From: Cyanophora paradoxa | Taxonomy: Eukaryota > Glaucocystophyceae > Cyanophorales > Cyanophoraceae | DNA length: 64,000 bases | Direction: 5' to 3' | Assembly (NCBI GenBank): GCA_004431415.1 | Contig: QPMI01000093.1 | Location: forward strand, 186,001 to 250,000 | Shown: positions 48,063-59,249 of the stretch, in pieces | Numbering within the stretch: position 1 is the stretch's first letter | Layout of the letters: each line of letters begins with the position of its first letter | Translations under genes and position numbers: made by a program | The notes under the pieces: model-generated | The model's input: the letters and a program-made list of their open reading frames with translations, nothing else | What the model was told of the DNA's origin: nothing | Database searches by the model: none

Positions 48063-49556
48063 CTAACTATGCTCAGACTCTAACTGAATGCTGTACCCCC
48101 TCACTGGCCGAAGTGAGACGGTCCCCACTCGAGGTCGGGGTGGGGCCATGGGGGCCTCCGGCGGGGTACGATGCTCCCGCTTGCCAGCTCCATGTACTCC
48201 CCACGGGTTGTCTTCGTTTGCGAGGTCCCTGTAGTTGCCCTTTACGAGATCCGCCGCCGCTTTGCGCCAGCGAACGGCCACGTTGTACGTGTTGTCGATG
48301 ATGTTCTGCACTGTACCCTCCATGGGTATTAGGGACGGCCTATAGTCGACCTGTCTCTCACGCAGGTTCAATTCCCTTTGGTAGTAATCCACTGCGTCTG
48401 GGAGGGCCCTGAGCTCCAACGGGTGCTGGCCCGGGTCCGACGAGCTAATGAGCCCGGAGCGTTGCAGCGCGTTCACAGCCGCCCGCAGCATGATTTTGCC
48501 TACCCCCGCATCGCGTTATTCTGCTCGGGCGTCCCGTACCCCCCTGCGGCCCGTAATCGTTGTAGTAGCTCTCTATTTCGACTGTGGCCGGGCTAGTACC
48601 AACCCGAGGCTGCACAAAGCCGTACAGCCATGCCATAGCGTCGTTGTCCGCGGAGCGGCCGCTCTCGGGAGAGGAAGAGAACACTTCGATTTTGAAGTCC
48701 CTCGTCCGCCGGTTGACTCGCGTCATTAGGTTGAGGGGTAGCGCGCATTGCCGAATTTATCAGGAAAGAGGCGGTGTAGCTTGAACCATGCTTCCTGATC
48801 GCCGTACGACATTCGCTCGCGGCTCGCTGAGAATTTCTACCTGTACCCCTACTCGCGGTCGGGTACTTGTAGCCGGGCATCAGCCTCGCGCGCTTGCGCA
48901 TCTCCGCCTCCTCGGGTAGCCAGTTCTTCGGGTCGTTGCTCCACTCCTCCCATTCGCGTATGTCTCGCCCGACGTCACGTGGGGCGGGGGCGTTTATCGG
49001 TGGGGCGGGCGGGGCTGGCAGGGCCTGGCGCCGGGGTTGAGGCCCTGTTCCACGAGTACTCGGGGTACTCTTCCCAGCCCAGGGGTACCAGATTTGCCGG
49101 AATCGGCTCAACTTCGAATTGGGGCTTTTTGGTGTGATACTCATAGTTCGTGACGTACGCCGTCACAGCCGAGCGCAAGCGCGAGAGGTCGCGCAAATTT
49201 ACGTCGTCCCATTCCGAGTCCCTTGCCTTCGCGTACCGCTCGAGGATTTGCATGCGAATGTGGTCCGGGAGGGTCGAGAGTATGCTGAGCTTGGAGCCCA
49301 GGGCGAACCAGATGCGCTTGAACTCGTCGATAATCCTGCCCTCGTCGTGGCTCCGGACGTATGAGGCCCCGCCATAGTTGTAATGGCTGTCCAGCCACCC
49401 TGCCCGGGCCAGCTCCAGCACCGGCCAGGGTTGGCGCTGTCGATTCGGTCGCGAGGCCTGCTCTACCACCCAGCGTCTAAGGTCCTTGACCTGATCTATG
49501 AACTGTGCGATCACGTCCTTGGGCGCTTCCTCTGCATCCGACATTTGCAATTGCAC
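48063..49556 (-). CDS. Unknown virus-block protein, reading frame broken by several single-base losses
   Basis: Starts MQLQMSDAEEAPKDVIAQFI at 49556 and reads well to about 49060 (HIRMQILERYAKARDSEWDD, VTNYEYHTKKPQFEVEPIPA). Coding then passes through the other frames: VGRDIREWEEWSNDPKNWLP, DQEAWFKLHRLFPDKFGNAR, MTRVNRRTRDFKIEVFSSSP, YYNDYGPQGG, and finally MLRAAVNALQRSGLISSSDP with NIIDNTYNVAVRWRKAAADL. Changes of frame fall at or near homopolymers (aaa near 48830, cccc near 48733, gggggg near 48532, ggggg near 48503, C-runs near 49000-49030), so one ORF of about 490 codons is likely behind it. Tiny introns are the alternative. No family recognised. It is divergent from the exonuclease gene, sharing a 38-base spacer. 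Confidence 0.5.
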
Positions 49557-49594
49557 ACATCAAGAAATTCTAAACGCTACTGCGAGACCAAGTC

Positions 49595-50260
49595 ATGCAT
49601 ACCGATACAGATTGCGAGACTTGCGAGAACTTGCAACAGGGGAGCGCGGCGTGGCACGCGGCGCGCCGCGAAAAGCTAACTGCCTCGAACTTTGCGGCTG
49701 CGTGCGGCATAAATCCCTGGAAATCCAGGGCCCGCCTCTGGGCGGAGCTAAGCGGCATAGCGGAGGAAAACAACTTCGACAACCCTGCGCTAACCTACGG
49801 GCATGACTATGAGCCCTTCGCGGTCTCTCTCTACAAAACGTCGAACAACAACGTGGACGTGCAACATACTGGATTGCACGAACATAAGGAACTGCCCTTC
49901 CTGGCGGGCAGCCCGGACGGGCTGATTGGAAGCGATCGTATACTTGAAATAAAATGCCCCTACAAACAAGAACTCTACGAAAAGGTCCCAACTTATTACA
50001 TGCCCCAGCTCCAGGGCCTGCTGGACATAACGGGCCGCGAGTGGGCCGAACTTTTTTGCTTCACTCCTCTGCGCGTGCAAACGTGGTACGTCAGACGGGA
50101 CGAGAGGTACATCAAGCTCATGAGGAAGTGCTTACATCTATTTTGGATGCACGTCAAGGAGGGCACGCCGCCCGAGCCCTACAGCGATCGAATGAAGTCA
50201 GAGAACCTCAGCGAGGAGCAGGCGGCGCTGCGCGAGTTTAAGTCGTACGCCCTCCTCTAG
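49595..50260 (+). CDS. YqaJ-type (lambda exonuclease family) viral recombinase nuclease
   Basis: Intact 221-codon gene without introns. It has the family order: an N-terminal QQGSAAWHAARREKLTASNF helix with GINPWKSRARLW, then ALTYGHDYEPFAVSLY, the metal site GSPDGLIG plus ILEIKCPYK (Asp and Glu-x-Lys of the PD-(D/E)xK fold), and YYMPQLQGLLDITGREWAEL. YqaJ/lambda-exo proteins resect double-stranded DNA 5'-3' and work in single-strand-annealing recombination; they are common in phages and in large DNA viruses and virophage-like elements of algae. Its lower GC than the neighbouring genes and lack of introns suggest a different or more recent history. Flanked downstream by two hairpins. Confidence 0.92.
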   Translation: MHTDTDCETCENLQQGSAAWHAARREKLTASNFAAACGINPWKSRARLWAELSGIAEENNFDNPALTYGHDYEPFAVSLYKTSNNNVDVQHTGLHEHKELPFLAGSPDGLIGSDRILEIKCPYKQELYEKVPTYYMPQLQGLLDITGREWAELFCFTPLRVQTWYVRRDERYIKLMRKCLHLFWMHVKEGTPPEPYSDRMKSENLSEEQAALREFKSYALL

Positions 50261-50309
50261 TGTCCGGACCTTTCCAATACTCTATATGATTATTGGGAGG
50301 GTCCGGACA
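50261..50309. terminator. Hairpin 1 after the YqaJ gene
   Basis: Starts at the base after the stop codon: tgtccggacc/tttccaata pairs with tattgggagg/gtccggaca around a short AT loop. It lies between convergent genes, so a transcription or 3'-end processing role is likely. Confidence 0.7.
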
Positions 50310-50330
50310 CGTCTCTTGGTCAGACTACTT

Positions 50331-50382
50331 CTGTCCCAGGTCTTTGGAATCTTAATATAAATTTTCCCGGGACCCGGGACAG
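50331..50382. terminator. Hairpin 2 after the YqaJ gene
   Basis: ctgtcccaggtc pairs with gacccgggacag around an AT-rich centre (aatcttaatataaatttt). Same design as hairpin 1, twenty bases further on. Perhaps terminates the convergent minus gene. Confidence 0.6.
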
Positions 50383-50415
50383 GGCTTGGTCGGACTCACC
50401 GTAGCTTGGTGTAGC

Positions 50416-53400
50416 TCAGGCCCAGGCCGGGTAGGCGAGTCTGTAATGAATCAGACCGCGCAGGATTTGGTTGAGCTGCTCGGTGCAGGGGGGCGGGAAG
50501 GCGAGGCCGCGGAGGGCCATAGAGACGTAGCGGAAGGGGTGGGGGAGGCGGCCCCTGTTATCCCACATGGCGTCCACTATGGCGTTGTGGACCACTTGCT
50601 CTGGGAGGGCGGGACGGGCCTGCGCGCACCGTTTCAGGGCCCTCAGCAGCCCTCGAAGATGTTGGAGTTGGCGTGCACCAGCGGGAGGGAGGGCTGGGAC
50701 GGCGGCGGCGAGCCCGGGGCCGAGCCCTGGGTGGCGAGGGCCTGCGAGGGCGCCGGCTCCAGCTCCATCTCGAACATACCGCCCTCGACGTCGACGGTCA
50801 CGGGCGGCGAGGCCGGGATCGCGCCGGCCTGCTGCGTGGCGGGGACCTGAGCCGAGAAGTTCTCGAGCCGCCACTCGCGGCAGCCCTGGCACTCACCTGG
50901 ACGAAGACGGTGCGGTTGGCGACGGGCGGCGTCGGCAGGGCCTGCGCGGGGGCGTCACTCACAGAAGCCGAAGGCGCCGGCCTTGTGGGGCGGGGCGTCG
51001 GGGTCGCGGGGCGTGCTATAGGCCTCCGAGCCCTCCGATTCAGAGTCACTCACCGGGCTGAGAGGGTGGGGTGAGAAGAGGCCGAGGCGGGCCTTCTTGG
51101 CGGGCAGGAGGTGGGAGCCGTTGAGGGCGCAATCGGCGCCGTGGGCGCACCTCTCTCCGTAGGTGGGGCAGAGGGCCGGGGGCGAGGGCGCCGGAGCCAA
51201 GGGCGCCGGAGCCGAGGACGCCGGGGGCTGGAGGAGGCGGTGAGAGGGGCCGAGGAGGAGAGGAAGGGGGAAGGGCGCGGGCACCGGCGCCGGGACGAGG
51301 CCCTCCTCCAGCAGCCGCATCTGCGCCTCCTTCGCCTTCTCGTCGATGCGGGCCTCGAACGTCGCCCAGTTGAAGCCGACGGCGTCCGCCTCCGCCAGCT
51401 CGGGGAGGCCGTGCTCGTCGAACGCCAGCGCGGGCCGCCCGCTGAAGCCGAACGGGGCGGGGGGCGAGAGCGCGTTGTCCCCGACGCCCCAGACGGCGCT
51501 GAACGCCGCATCGTCCCAGCGCGCCTCCGCCTCCGCCTGGCCCTCGTCCCTTGCCTCGTCCACCTCCTTGGCGGAGAGCGACCCGATCTTGATGATGGAG
51601 GCCTGGATCAGCACAAACTCGCGCTGGAAGAATTGGACGAGCGGGATGGTAACTGCGGGAGAGGGGGTGAGCGGGGAGAGCGCGGGGCGCAGGCCAAGGG
51701 CGGGGGCGCAGGCCAAGGGCGGGGCGGACGCACATTCGATGCCGTAGGCCACCTCCTTGATGTAGCGGCCCCGGCGGCCGATCTCCTTGGCCAGCATGCT
51801 GCACTCCTTGCGCGCCGGGTGGCCGTGGCCCCACTCCATGGCGATCATCGCCTTCGCCAGACGGACGCCCTCGATGTGCCACTCGTCCATCAGCGCCTCC
51901 AGCTTGGCGCAGATGCGCATCCAGAAGAAGACGCGCTTGAGCTTGTCGCGGTCGAATTCGGCGTCGCCGCTCTTGCTGCCCCAGTCGCGCAGGTCCGTCT
52001 CCTCCGCCTTCTTCACCTTCTCGTACCAGCACTTGATCTTCTCCGCCTGGCGCTGGAACTCGTCCGCCCGCGCCGTGAGAACGTCCGACTCCTCCTGCGC
52101 TCCGAGGGCCCGGGGTCAGGGAGGAGAGGCGGGCTAAGCGGGGCGGCGGCGGACCGTGTGCGAGAGCTCGCCGACGATCACGGAGATGGCCGCCGAGAGG
52201 ATCTCACGGGCGCGGGCCGGCCCGTTTGGGTGGCCCTCGCGCAGAACCTCCTCCAGCTTCAGCACGGCCGTCCGCGCGAGATCGCGGTGGCGCTGGCGGG
52301 TCTCGTCGCTCCGGCCCTGATCCACGAGAAGCTGGAGCTGGGGCCGCATGCCGGAGTCGCAGACGCTGGCGTACTTCAGAAGGGCCGCGCAGGAGAGCAC
52401 CTTCTGCACGCTGACCAGCCAGTACGCGTAGCCCAGCGGGCTCTCCGCGCTCGGGTTCTCCCGACCTGCGGACGCGACCTTAGCGCGCGCAGGGGCAGGG
52501 GAAAGGGGAAAGGGCGGGCTCTCGCGCACGTAAATGTCATCGGCGCAGGAGAGGAACATGTGATCAACGACGTCGAAGAAGCCGCCGGACGGGAGCGTGC
52601 CGACGCCGTGGTACGCGCCTTGGATGGTCTCGCCGGCGCAGATGCCGGCCTGGACGGTGACGGTGTACTGCGAGGCCGGCGGCCCCTCCTTCACGTAGAC
52701 GAAGTTGAGGTCGTACTTCTTGGCGTACGTCGGGTTGATGCGCTTGGTGACGATGACGTAATCGCACCGAACGCCGAGGCCGGACGGGCTGGCCTTCTCC
52801 TTCTCCGTCACCGACGCCAGGCACTGATCCCGCGCGATCAAGAGCTGCAGCGGCCCGCGCGTGAGCAAGCGCGGGCACGCGAGCGCAGGGAAGGGCCCTC
52901 ACCCCGTGGGCGCCGCCGCTGCCGGATTTGAGGTCCGCGAGGAACTCCTTCTGCTCCGGAGTGCCGGAGAAGATCGCGCGCGGATGGAAATCGCGATGGA
53001 GCGCGATGCTGTTGAAGCAGCCCGCCGCCGCATTGTCGGACATCAGCAACAGCGCCACATCGCCGTGCGTGAAGCCGTACTTCGCCTTCACATGCTCCGG
53101 CAGCTCGTGAATGCTGTAAGGCACGATCTGCGCGCGGGGCACGCGAGCCGGGGCATGTGAGCCGGGGCCGAAGCGGTGCGGGCGAAACCGCGAACCTCGT
53201 TGAACTTATTCACCGGCGTGAACTGGCCCTTGGTCTTCAAGCGCTTCGGGTGGCCGTCCGTGTTCTGGATCTTCTTCAGCCCGCCGAACGGCTCGAAGCG
53301 CGGCACGCCGGCCGAGTTGAACACGCTATCGCAGGTCATCGCGTTGAGCGCCTCCTCCGCCGACAGGCTGCCGAGATCGCGGGCTATGCTGTCCTGCTCG

Positions 53401-53447
53401 CCGGGCTGCTGCTGCTTCGCGCACGAGCGGAAGGTCGCCGCCTGCAT
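50416..53447 (-). CDS. Large spliced virus-block protein of unknown function, partly related to the divergent neighbour
   Basis: Starts MQAATFRSCAKQQQPGEQDS (53447). Exons: VPRFEPFGGLKKIQNTDGHP, then IVPYSIHELPEHVKAKYGFT with ALLLMSDNAAAGCFNSIALH; LLIARDQCLASVTEKEKASP with YTVTVQAGICAGETIQGAYH; SPLGYAYWLVSVQKVLSCAA; VFFWMRICAKLEALMDEWHI; FTIPLVQFFQREFVLIQASI. The next part, GFNWATFEARIDEKAKEAQM, resembles a segment of the plus-strand neighbour. A cysteine cluster (CPTYGERCAHGADCALNGSH) looks like a CCCH-type zinc finger with altered spacing. After AFGFCE (stop at 50955) an open region continues to 50416 (RFYVSMALRG-like, VVHNAIVDAMWDNRGRLPHP), perhaps a last exon or a second gene. Introns start GTTCGC, GTGAGG, GTGCGC and end GCGCAG or CCGCAG. 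No known family recognised. Confidence 0.6.
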
Positions 53448-53749
53448 CGCGAGTGTTACTGCCCGCGATGTCTCAACGGATTCCGTTCAACGTCGTACCC
53501 CGCTGGCTTGTTCCCTCCCCAACTCGCGAAGACTCAGACTTGAAGCCCGCTTCCCCCCCCTCAAAATGCGTACCCCCTTGGGCTCGAACCCCGGTCGGTT
53601 TCTCGCTTTTTTTTGACTGCCCAGTCCGGCGATGCAATGCAGGCCGCTCGTTCAAATCGGCTGGGAACTTGGCGCCAGAACCTTCGCAGCGCGCGCAGCA
53701 CTCCCAGCAGAGCGCGCGCAGCACCGGCGGCAGCATCGGCGGCAGCAGC
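53448..53749. promoter_or_regulatory. Divergent promoter region of the two large virus-block genes
   Basis: 302 bases between the minus start at 53447 and the plus start at 53750. It holds an acgcgaagactcag-like stretch and an A/T patch (ctttttttt near 53607). No iteron of the 61.6-63 kb type seen here. Confidence 0.45.
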
Positions 53750-56700
53750 ATGTCTCGGCTCGCGCTCCCTCCGGAGATCCCGGCTAAGCTGGCGAAGAAC
53801 ACGCTGTACGACGTTCTCTGCGTCGGCGACAGCTTCGGCGTCGATTGGACGGTTTCGAGGCCGGCATCAGCGACCAGGCGAAGGAGGCGCAGGCGCGTGC
53901 GCTGGAGGATGGCATGCAGTTCAGCCCGAGCAGCAAGGATGTGCTGCGCAAGACCGAGCTGGCCGAGCGCAAGCGCAAGCTCGCCGCGGCGCGGACTTTG
54001 AACGCCGAGGGTGCCCCCGGCCCGTCGGTGCAGTTCTCCATCGACTCCGTCCTGTCGCGGCTGCGGCTCGCGGAGGTGCTCGCTGCCTCTTTCTCCCTCA
54101 CGCGCCCGGCTCGCAGCGGCTGAGGCGCCGCCGCGCTCGCAGGACGCGGACGTGCGGGCGATGCACGCGGCGCTGAACATGACGGAGGAGAACTTCGACA
54201 CGCCGAGCAAGCCGAAGCCCGGGCGCGATTCCGACGCCCGCCGGCTGTTCGCGGCGCAGCGCCTGCGGCTGCTCATGGGCGCCGTGCCCCGGCACATCGC
54301 CAAGGGCGAGTGGCGCACGATTGGCCTGCTGGCGGGCCCGGAGGAGTTCTACTTCAACCGCATGGCGGAGGCGGCCCCGCACCTGCTCTGGCTGCTGGTG
54401 CTCAGCTCGGACCCGGCCTACACGCCCGAGGTGCGCCCCGGCCGCCCGTGCAGCCGCGGCCGCCCCTCCCCGCCGACCCCCGCCGGCCCGCAGAGGCTGG
54501 CGAAGGGCATCATGGGCGTCGAGGCGCGCTGCATCATGCGGAACAGCCGCGCGTTCATCACGCGCCACGAGAGCTCGGCGGTCTGGGGCGAGCGGCCGGA
54601 CACCGGCGTCCTCACCGACGCCTACGCCATCCGCATCGTGCTGGAGGCGGCCTGCCGGACGTGCCGGGACCGCCACGGGCGCCAGGGCATCTGCGCCTTC
54701 GACCTGGTTCCTGAGTTCGAGGTGCCCGGCGTCACCATCGGCGACCGCGTGCAGGTGCGCCGTTTCTATTTGGATGCTATTTAGATGCTATTTAGACTAT
54801 TTAGATGCCATTTAAACCCCCTCGCAGGTCATCCGCCGGTGCTCGATGCCGGACTCGCACGGGCGGCCCATGATCCACGGCGCCGTGAAGTACGTGGTGC
54901 CGCGGCGCACCCTCGCCCTCACCTTCTTCGTCCCCGTCTTCGACAAGGCGGCCGCCGCCGCCGCCGCCGCCGCCTCCCGCCCCGCCCCATGCTCGCGGCC
55001 GCGGAGTCCTCGGATTCCGACTCGGATTCCGAGGCGGAGCGCGAGGCCGAGGCCGCCGCCGCGGCCCGGGCGCTGGACTTCACGGAGGAGGAGCTGGAGC
55101 GGGCGCGGAGCCTGCCGCGCGCCGGCCAGGCGATGGCCGCGGCCTTCCAGGCGGCGATCGGCGAGGCGACGGCCTCCGCCTCGGGCGCCCGGGCCGGCGG
55201 CAGCATGATCACGGCGGAGGGCCTCGCGCGCGCCATGCGCGTGGCCCAGGCCCAGGCCCAGGCGAAGGGCAAGGGCAAGGGCAAGGCCGCCTACATCGAC
55301 CTGCGGTTCGAGGAGGAGGAGGCGGGTGCCCCGGCGGCGCGGCGCGATCTCGGCGAGGAGATGGAGGCGGCGGCCCCCAAGGCGGCCGGTGCGCCCTCCC
55401 CGCCCCTAATTTCTGAGCCTAGGGCGTTCCAGAGGCGCAAAGGAATGACCCTGCCCACAGAGGAGGAGCTGGAGGCCGAGCGCGAGATGGAGATGGAGGC
55501 CGCGCTGGCGGCGGCGGCGGACGCGAAGGCCTCGCGCGAGCTGGAGGTGGCGGAGGAGTACGCGATGGAGCTGGAGCGCGAGCGCGAGCGCGAGGGCGAG
55601 CCCGATGCGGAGCTGGCGGCGACGGTGGAGGCGGGGGCGGGGGACACCTTCGAGCCCGAGCCCCCCGTCGACGAGTTCTACCCCCTCCCGCCCTCCCCCT
55701 CCCTCGACGGCGCCCCGCCGCCGCCCATCGAGGAGTTCTCGGACGACGAGCCCGGCGACGCCGGCCCCAGGCCGCCCCTCGTCTCCCCCGCCGCCCGCCC
55801 GCCCCCGTGCCCCCGCCAGCCCCGCCGCCTCCGACGTCTCCTGGCGCCCGAGCGGCAACCCCTCGGCCTTCAGTCCCTTCCGCCCCTCGCAGCCCTCGCA
55901 GCGCCCGCCGCCCTCCGTCCAGGGTACCCCCTCGCCCGCCCATCCCCTCGCCGCCGCGGGGCACGCCCGTCGCCACGCCCGCCTCCTCCCTCGGCCACAT
56001 GCCCCTCCGCCCCTCCGGCCCCCCGCGCCGGCCGCCTCTCCCGCCGGGCCCAGCAGCGGCGCGAGCGCGAGCGGCAGCTGCTGCGCGATCAGCGGGCGGA
56101 GGCGGAGGCGGACCACGACGACGGCCAGGCGTCGGAGAGCGACGGCGAGCCGCCGCGCGCCACCAGGCTGGAGCTGGCGCGGGCGGAGCTGGCGGTGCAG
56201 CCGCGCGAGGCGCCCGAGATCGACATGTCCAAGTACGACGACGTGACAACGTACAGCAAGGACAACAAGTCCAAGAAGGAGGCGGCCATTCAGGATGCGC
56301 TCCGCCTCTTCGTCAAGAACAACGTGCGCCCCGCCCCCTTAGCTGCGCGCCCCGCCCCCTTAGAGGCCGGAGGCGGCCGTGGCCCAGCTGCTTAAGGCGC
56401 TGGGCCCGAGCCGCCTTCGGCCGGTGCGCCCCCCTCCCCGCGTTCGAACCCCGCTAACCCCCTTTTGCCGGCGCAGCGGATCGTGCGCCAGAGACCCTAC
56501 GGCCCGAACTCCCCGCCCACCTTCTACGTCGAGCTCCCGAACCTCTTCGTGTACGACAAGGTCAGCGCGAACAGGCACGCCGGGCGCGGGACGATGAAGG
56601 AGGTCATCCAGCTGCTGGCGATGACCTTCCACAAGACCTACGAGTCCAACCCCGGCTCCTTCGAGTTCACCTTCTCGAAGGAGGTGCTCTCGGGGCGGAC

Positions 56701-58916
56701 GCGCACGTTCGTGGAGGAGTCCCTCCAGCTCGAGGACGTCTGCCCCGAGATGCCCGTCATCCCCGGCTTCGCCTTCGCCTGCGACACGCGTGCGCCGCCC
56801 GTACCCCTGCGCCCCGCCCCGTACCCCGCCGACGCCCCTTGCGCAGATTTCGTGGTGCGGGCGCCGCAGGACAGCACGGGCAGCGCCTGCGTCCTCGTCA
56901 TGACGCACGAGGAGGCACGGGAGCGGTACGCGGGCTACATGAACACCTGCTACATCCAGGGGCGCCTGCCCGCGGGCATCGAGGAGGCGACCGAGACCTG
57001 CGACTGGCCCACCGTGTACGGCATGCTGCACCCCTTCATGCCCAACGTCGTCAAGCACCTGGCGGACAACGGCTACGTGACGGCCGACGAGTTCGGCTAC
57101 GCGGCGGCCGTCCTCTACGCCTTCAACCTCGTCGGGCCGTGGAACTTCTGCGACAAGCCCGTCTTCGACCGGGAGCCGCGCGCGGAGATCGAGCCGCCGT
57201 CCGAGGGCGCCATGCTGCAGTACTGCGGCATCATCAAGGGCCAGTCGGGCACAGGCAAGTCGATGGTGACGCAGATCATGACGGAGTGCCTGCCGCCGGG
57301 CCGCGTCTGCGTCTACCGCCCCTCCAAGGGCTCGGCCTTCTCGGAGCACGGCGGCGAGGAGGCGATCTGCATGGTGATGGCGGAGGGCCTCGACCCTAAG
57401 GCCTGCTCGGAGGAGGAGCTCAAGATGCGCTCCGGCGACGCCTACTCCCGCAACTTCAAGAACGTCCGCGGCGACGATGTGCGCACCAAGGCGACGCGCA
57501 AGGTGCTTGTCATCGTCTGCAACAGCTTCCCGCAGGTGCGCCCGTTCCCCTGCCCCCTTCCCCTTCCCCGGCGCCCTTTCTCACTTGCCCCGGCGCAGCT
57601 CGAGAACCGCATGCTCGAGTTCTTCGCCCGCGTCGTCCTGATCCCCTCGACCACAAGCCGGCCAAGAAGCGCACCTACCTCCACTCCGACATCCGCGAGA
57701 ACGAGCTGCCGGCGCTCATGGTCGCGGCCTTCACCTTCGCGTGGAAGATCATCCACGCGCTCTCCGACGGCAAGGCCTCCTGCATCCAGGCCTTCGAGCC
57801 GGCGTGGCTGCGGGCGCAGCGCCTCGGCTTCTGGCAGGAGACGGCCTCCTGTCCCCTCACCCGCTTCATCATCGCCCACTGCGCCGTCGACCCCACCACC
57901 TACGTCGCCGCCCCGAACACGGAGGGCTACATGACGAGCGTCGCGGGCATCGTCGAGTACATCGCGCGCACGGAGGGCCCCGACACCTCCGCCGCCGTCG
58001 GCGCCGACATCGAGAACGGCCGGCTGGACGAGACCCTCGCCGGCTTCGGCTCCTGGTGCCGCCCCTACTCCTACAAGCTCGGCGGCGTCTGGCAGACCTA
58101 CATCCGCGGCATCGTCCCCAAGGCCCCGCTCTCCCTCGGCGAGAGCCAGCCGGCGCTGGAGGCGATCGCGATCCCCGTCGCCCAGTTCAAGGACCCGGCG
58201 CCCGACGTCGGGCCCTTCCTCGTCAAGCCCCACACCAAGGGCAAGGGCAAGCGCACCCGCAACTCGGCGCCGGCCTTCCTCCCGCCCCAGCCCCCGCCAC
58301 GGCCCCCAGCAGCGCCCCGGCCAGCAGCGCATCGACGAGATGCTGCCGCGCCAGGTCCGGCCCCGCGTACCCCCGCCTTCCCTCCCGTACCCCCCTCCCC
58401 CGCCCCCTCCTGATCCAAGGGCAGGGTACCCCGACGAACGGCGGCGCGGGCCCGAGCGGCTACGGGAGCTCGGCCTCCTCCGCGAGCGCCGACGGCCCCA
58501 GCCCCCTCCCCGGCCCCGGCGCCGTCCTCACCGCGATCCAGGGCTTCGGGGCCCAGCAGGAGGCCGAGCGGCGGGCGCTGGCGGCGCGCCAGGCGCGCGA
58601 GGCGGAGGAGCGGCGCCAGGCCCTCTGGGCCCAGCGCCTGCAGGCCACCATCGCCTTCCGCGCCGAGCTGGACTCCGGCTTCCGCGCCGGCCAGATCGCC
58701 GGGGCGGAGGCCTCGGAGCGCTGGCGGGCGTTCGAGGCGGAGTCGGCGGGGCTGGCGAAGGGCCTCGGCTACAGCTACCGGCGCGTGCCCGTGCTCAAGG
58801 ACTACGCGTCGGCCGCGGCGCGGGAGGCCTCGCGGGCGGAGATCGACGCGGCGGAGGAGCAGGCGGCGCGCGAGGAGGCCGAGGACAACGCGCGCTTCCG
58901 GCACCTGCACCACTGA
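53750..58916 (+). CDS. Large virus-block protein with superfamily-3 helicase domain, frame broken at several points
   Basis: Starts MSRLALPPEIPAKLAKNTLY. Segments: VLRKTELAERKRKLAAARTL, LRLLMGAVPRHIAKGEWRTI, RHESSAVWGERPDTGVLTDA, IHGAVKYVVPRRTLALTFFV, a long acidic/Ala-rich middle (SSDSDSDSEAEREAEAAAAA), then the helicase: Walker A GQSGTGKS (57238), acidic GGEEAICMVMAEGLD, sensor Asn in VIVCNSFPQ (57509), and arginine region ENRMLEFFARVVLIP, followed by YLHSDIRENELPALMVAAFT. This is the A-B-C motif order of SF3 (D5-like) replicative helicases. It ends DNARFRHLHH at 58916. Introns of host type occur (GTGCGC donors near 54431 and 54755; GTACCC near 58368). Frame changes near 53848, 54987 and 57646 each look like one lost base. 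It could be two genes, split near 54989. The N-terminal part could be a primase but shows no motif I recognise. Confidence 0.65.
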
Positions 58917-58965
58917 GGCCCCGAGGCGGTATTTTTTCTCAACCCTCCCTCAATTCGGTCCCGCG

Positions 58966-59154
58966 ATGGCCTTCGAAGCTTATCCTGCCCACTACTCGCT
59001 AGGAGCGCTGGCCGCGACCCTCACCTGGCTCCTCGGCGGCACCCCCACGGCCTCGGCGGTCATAGGCGTGGGCTTCGGCTACGCCGCCAAGTCCCTCTAC
59101 GCCCCCGGCGGCGCCTCGCAGGCGGCGGCCGGCATGCGCCCCGCCGGGCGCTAA
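58966..59154 (+). CDS. Small hydrophobic protein, 62 residues
   Basis: MAFEAYPAHYSLGALAATLT start, then two hydrophobic stretches (LGALAATLTWLLGG and ASAVIGVGFGYAAKSLYA), so probably a small membrane protein. Begins 50 bases after the helicase gene stop, preceded by gcggtattttttctc. No family recognised; the size and place in a string of small genes suggest a virion or membrane component. Confidence 0.55.
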   Translation: MAFEAYPAHYSLGALAATLTWLLGGTPTASAVIGVGFGYAAKSLYAPGGASQAAAGMRPAGR

Positions 59155-59249
59155 CTTTTCAAAGTTCATTCTCCCCTCCCCCTTTTCCGAGTTCCGAGTC
59201 CGTTGGCGTTCCCTTTTAAATTTTCTTCATTCTCGTTACACGTTCGAAG

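Noticed and set aside
51111-52931. 606-codon open frame on the plus strand
   Set aside because: Antisense shadow of the minus-strand virus-block gene in GC-rich DNA; composition is Arg/Leu/Ala-rich without domain signals, and the minus strand gives even, splice-consistent protein.
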